From Carya illinoinensis (lineage: Eukaryota > Streptophyta > Magnoliopsida > Fagales > Juglandaceae): a stretch of DNA of 64,000 nucleotides. Below are positions 61,022-64,000 of this stretch, in pieces. The DNA lies in NCBI RefSeq assembly GCF_018687715.1, contig NC_056753.1:26330501-26394500 (forward strand), in the 5' to 3' direction. Positions within the stretch are counted from its first letter, which is position 1; every line of letters starts with the position of its first letter. The notes under the pieces were generated by a model. It did not search any database. It worked only from the letters and a program-made list of their open reading frames with translations, and was not told the DNA's origin. Position numbers and translations under genes: made by a program.

Positions 61022-62953
61022 CAAATGCAGCAATCCAACACAATCATCAAAAACTGCATACAAATAGTAGACCCACACATCTTTTAAATTCTTTTTTAGG
61101 AGTTTCATTGATTGAAACCCCTAAATCAATTTAGGGGTTAGGGTTTCAATGAAATTTACAAAAAAAAAACAATCCATTGATTGAAATCCGAAACAATCAC
61201 AGCAAGAAATAGAAAACCCTAACACTGAATACACATGCTTGATGATCACGAATCCATAGCACACAAGTCACAAATCTCATCCTCCATCTCCGATTCAACC
61301 CATCCTTCCTCCAATCTCTGATCAAAACTCAAAAAAAAAATAAAAAAATAAAAATCAACGGAGAAAGGAGAGAGAGGAGAACGAGCTAACTTACCGTGTA
61401 CCGTGCGGCGTGCATTCGGTGTCATGCGTCGTGCCAGAGAGAGGAGAGAATGAGAGCGACTGGTTGCGAGAGAGAGGAGGGAACACGGGGGCGACGGGAG
61501 AGAGAGAGCTTTCGAGAAGATTCAGCAATGTGCGAAGGGAGGGGACGACGCTCGGGGGGGGGGGGGGGGAGGGGGAGGGAGTTTAAACTTAGGGTGAAAA
61601 CTAAATGAAACGGCGCCGTTTTGTGATGGAAAAAATGGTGTCGTTTCATTTAGTGGGTTAATAATAAACCTTATAGATGAAACGACGCCATTTTGTCAAG
61701 TACAAAACGACACCATTTCATATAAGAAGACTTATTTATTATATACTTATATACATAATATAATATATATTATGTATATATGTAACCGGGGCGGGGCGGG
61801 GGAAAAAAGGACTGGGGTGAGGCCGTTTCCGTCCCCCGCCTTCGCTGGGACGCCACCATACGGGCGGGGGGCCCCGTCCCCCGCCCTTGCAGTGCGGATG
61901 CCCCACCCCGCATATGCAAGGGCGAGGCGAACGGGGCAGAGCAACAGGTTTTGGGGCCCCACTGCCCACCCCTAAACGTAAGTATTTAGTCTTGCGTTGT
62001 GGGCTACCGATGAGAAAGGCTTAGTATTGGGCCAAATAATTAAGGGATTAAGTGGGCTGACTCAGGCAAGGAGAAGCTGGGCTCGTTGTGGGCCAGAATA
62101 TGTTACTGTTATTTCCTTAATTGAATTAATATTGTAAAGGCCCATGGCTTAGTTATGTTAAGGACTTTTTAGTAAAATGTATGCTTTAGTATATAAGGTC
62201 ACTATATGAGACTTGACCTATCGTCTGGAATATTCTACTGTTTGTTGTTATCGTGGAGGTACTTCCCCATGAAGAAAGTGTAGCTGCCGTTCTGTGAGGA
62301 ATTCCAATTAATATTACAGTCCTTTTCTATTCATTCCATCTCTATTTCTACTATATCTACCATAGTTTATTACAAGCTTCATCCATGCTAACACCACCAA
62401 TCATGATTGATGAATAAATTACAAATAGGAAAAACAACCAACCACTCAAATACAAGCCAAATATTGTATTAGAATCTAGTTACATACTACTATATTAGAA
62501 TCTAGATAATAGATTAATAATCTTACAATATATACATTATACATGGTATGACTCACTATTAGCTATCAAGTTTCATCTACCTTAATATATGTAATATGCA
62601 TGATAGTAATACTATGTTGTGTTGTGTAATGTGTATATATAATTGATTATTGTTATTGTTATTATTATTATTATTCTTGAATAATTATCACATTGATTAT
62701 TCGTCTATTCATATTCTTGAATTAAACTATGTAAGTTATAAACTTTTTATATAAGTAGATATGATAAATTTATAACTAATACATATTTTTATTAAAGTAA
62801 AGTCAGAATAGGAGGTCAAAATCAGATTTGGAATTGGAGTTGGAGTAGAGTTAAAATCAGATTGAAAGTCGGTCATACAATAAATCCGACTCCTAAAAAA
62901 TTCCAACAATTCGAAATCAAATTTTTAAATTTTTGCGTAACCCTACAAATAGG

Positions 62954-63404
62954 CTTGTGAGTTCAAGCCTTTTGATTCCTTAGACAAGTTTATTACTACA
63001 TTGGCACAGAGAAAATGGCGCCATGATTAACTTTAGCACAATATTCTTGCAGAATTCCCATTGCCAAATCAGATAGTCAAAACCAAGCTAGTGGTTCCAC
63101 TTCTCTCACTAAATAAGATCGTCATACTCTTCCTAGCCATAAGTTAGTAGCGCCTTTGTGTGACCAACTTCTACATATAGCTAAAGCCAAACATAAGGTT
63201 ATCATTGGAGGGCAATACCGTAAACGGATGCGGCTAGCAGGTGGTTCAGCCTTTACCCTTGAGCGTACGGCTAACTACAAGTTTTTAATTTTTTAATATT
63301 TTTAATCATTAAAAAAATAAAAAAAATACATAACTTTATTAATAGTTATTTTTTAATTATTCATTAAAAATAAATAAAATATATGAACAGTAAATTAAGG
63401 GAAC
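62954..63404. other. Intergenic stretch right of the nested elements
   Basis: No gene or RNA is recognised. AT-rich words from 63285 to 63400 resemble other MITE interiors in the window but lack clear ends. Confidence 0.35.
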
Positions 63405-63610
63405 ATACTCTTATTTTAGGTTTGAAAAATGAGATAAGAATTGTTTGTTTTAAATAAAATTTCAAATTATTAATTTTAATATTATTATTATTTTAAAAGT
63501 TAAAAAAATTTAATTATTTATTATATTTTATATTAAAATTTAAAAAAATTATAATAATTAAATAAGATGAAACGAGAATTTTGAGATAGAACGTAATATT
63601 TTACCTACCT
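63405..63610. mobile_element. MITE-like element, GAGATGAG family, right-most copy
   Basis: Contains GAAAAATGAGATAAGAATTGTTTG at the left and AATAAGATGAAACGAGAATTTTGAGATAG at the right, with the family interior (AAGTTAAAAAAATTTAATTATTTATTATATTTTATATT). Confidence 0.5.
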
Positions 63611-64000
63611 AAACAGAGACAGCAAAGAAAAGGATCACTCATTGCCATCAACCCGCAGGGTAAGCAGTCGGGATGCATGATTTCTCTGAAGGCATGGGGA
63701 CAAGTGGGAAAAGATGAAACAGAAGGTGCAAGGACAAATAGTGTATTATTGACTACTGATTTGCACTTTCTTTTATTTCCCTTTTTGCAAACGAGCAAGT
63801 ATTAACTGTATAAATTGAAGAATCTCTATTGCATTTTACCCTATTCAATGAATCATGTCTTTGGTAGCCGCTGAGGATATGCTAATTTCAAGTGATCATA
63901 GACCTGCAGAGATCTTTTTGAATGGGAGATCTACGTCAAGTCATGTACATTACAAAACATTCTGCAAACTGGAACAGACAATAGTTCAGAATTCAGAGAA
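63611..64000. other. Right edge, no supported gene
   Basis: A 65-codon minus-strand frame (63798-63601) is Cys-rich but matches no domain I know. The stretch may belong to a gene outside the window. Confidence 0.3.

Larger units (their letters stand above)
58127..61974 (-). mobile_element. hAT transposon 3 with decayed transposase
   Basis: Termini TAGGGGTG and CACCCCTA are flanked by a perfect 8-bp target duplication AACGTAAG (58119-58126 and 61975-61982). Subterminal regions are rich in GGGGCGGG/CCCCGCCC words (58150-58275 and 61785-61960). The 3.85-kb body carries a transposase remnant on the minus strand. Length, gene content and duplication fit a formerly autonomous hAT element that inserted into a gypsy-type LTR. 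Confidence 0.93.
58043..62374 (+). mobile_element. Solo-LTR-like element, gypsy-related, split by a hAT
   Basis: Starts TGTGACACGGCGATGACTGG and ends TTTATTACA. Flanking the inner hAT, its sequence follows the order of the local gypsy LTR: AAGAAGACTAAGGGCATC, TATTGGGCCAAA, GGGCTCGTTGTGGGCC, AGGCCCATGGCTTAG and GGACTTTTTAGT. It is thus a diverged relative of the 20454-25737 LTRs. Removing the hAT (58127-61982 with one duplication copy) leaves about 476 bp, close to the gypsy LTR length. The flanks gactt and agctt match imperfectly, so a target duplication is not confirmed. Confidence 0.6.
56938..62945. mobile_element. hAT-like element 4, host of a nested stack
   Basis: Termini TAGGGTTGAG and GCGTAACCCTA share a 7-bp inverted repeat TAGGGTT. 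The flanks taaatagg (56930-56937) and caaatagg (62946-62953) match at 7 of 8 positions, as for an aged hAT duplication. Subterminal regions carry GAGTCGG/CCGACTC words (56960-57010 and 62860-62900). Its own sequence is only about 1.7 kb once nested elements are removed; it has no coding frame of its own, so it is probably non-autonomous. Confidence 0.7.

Overview
This window is nuclear DNA of a flowering plant. Genes have short exons with GT-AG introns and 5'-UTR introns, intergenic DNA is AT-rich, and about half of the window is transposable elements. The protein set is plant-typical: DOT2/SART1, an OVATE family protein and an OBERON-like PHD protein. A MITE family built on repeated GAGATGAGATG termini recalls walnut and hickory relatives (Fagales), but that species guess is an inference of low confidence.

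Genes, left to right: the splicing factor DOT2/MDF (SART1 homologue) on the minus strand, running off the left edge with nine coding exons visible (883-5953) and a 5'-UTR exon at 6752; an intronless OVATE family protein (27480-28112, +); prefoldin subunit 2 (32010-32456, -) with a 2.6-kb 5'-UTR intron; a tRNA-Gly(GCC) (44916-44986, -); a four-exon OBERON-like PHD/coiled-coil gene (47361-49721, +); and a membrane-anchored HSP20-like gene (53120-53860, -). These are unrelated housekeeping and developmental genes with no operon-like logic.

Mobile DNA fills the rest. At 7.3-12.7 kb a diverged LTR-like direct repeat encloses a separate LTR-like block. At 12852-19803 lies a decayed Ty1/copia element with a perfect GAATT target duplication, carrying a hAT element in its 3' LTR and an inserted antisense coiled-coil segment. 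At 20454-25737 lies a Ty3/gypsy chromovirus with a perfect GAGAT target duplication but broken gag-pol. At 30407-31304 there is another hAT element. At 39.0-42.3 kb there is Helitron debris (helicase C-terminus and an RPA-like OB-fold gene) folded into a palindrome with arms of about 1.2 kb. At 56938-62945 three elements are nested: a hAT-like element, a solo LTR-like element, and a 3.85-kb hAT with a decayed transposase.

The observations most worth following are the giant Helitron/RPA palindrome, a duplicated 5'-UTR/intron leader shared by DOT2 and the prefoldin gene, the antisense coiled-coil repeat inside the copia element, and the three-layer nest. All calls were made by eye from the sequence. 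Exon borders rest on splice consensus plus reading-frame continuity, not on transcripts.
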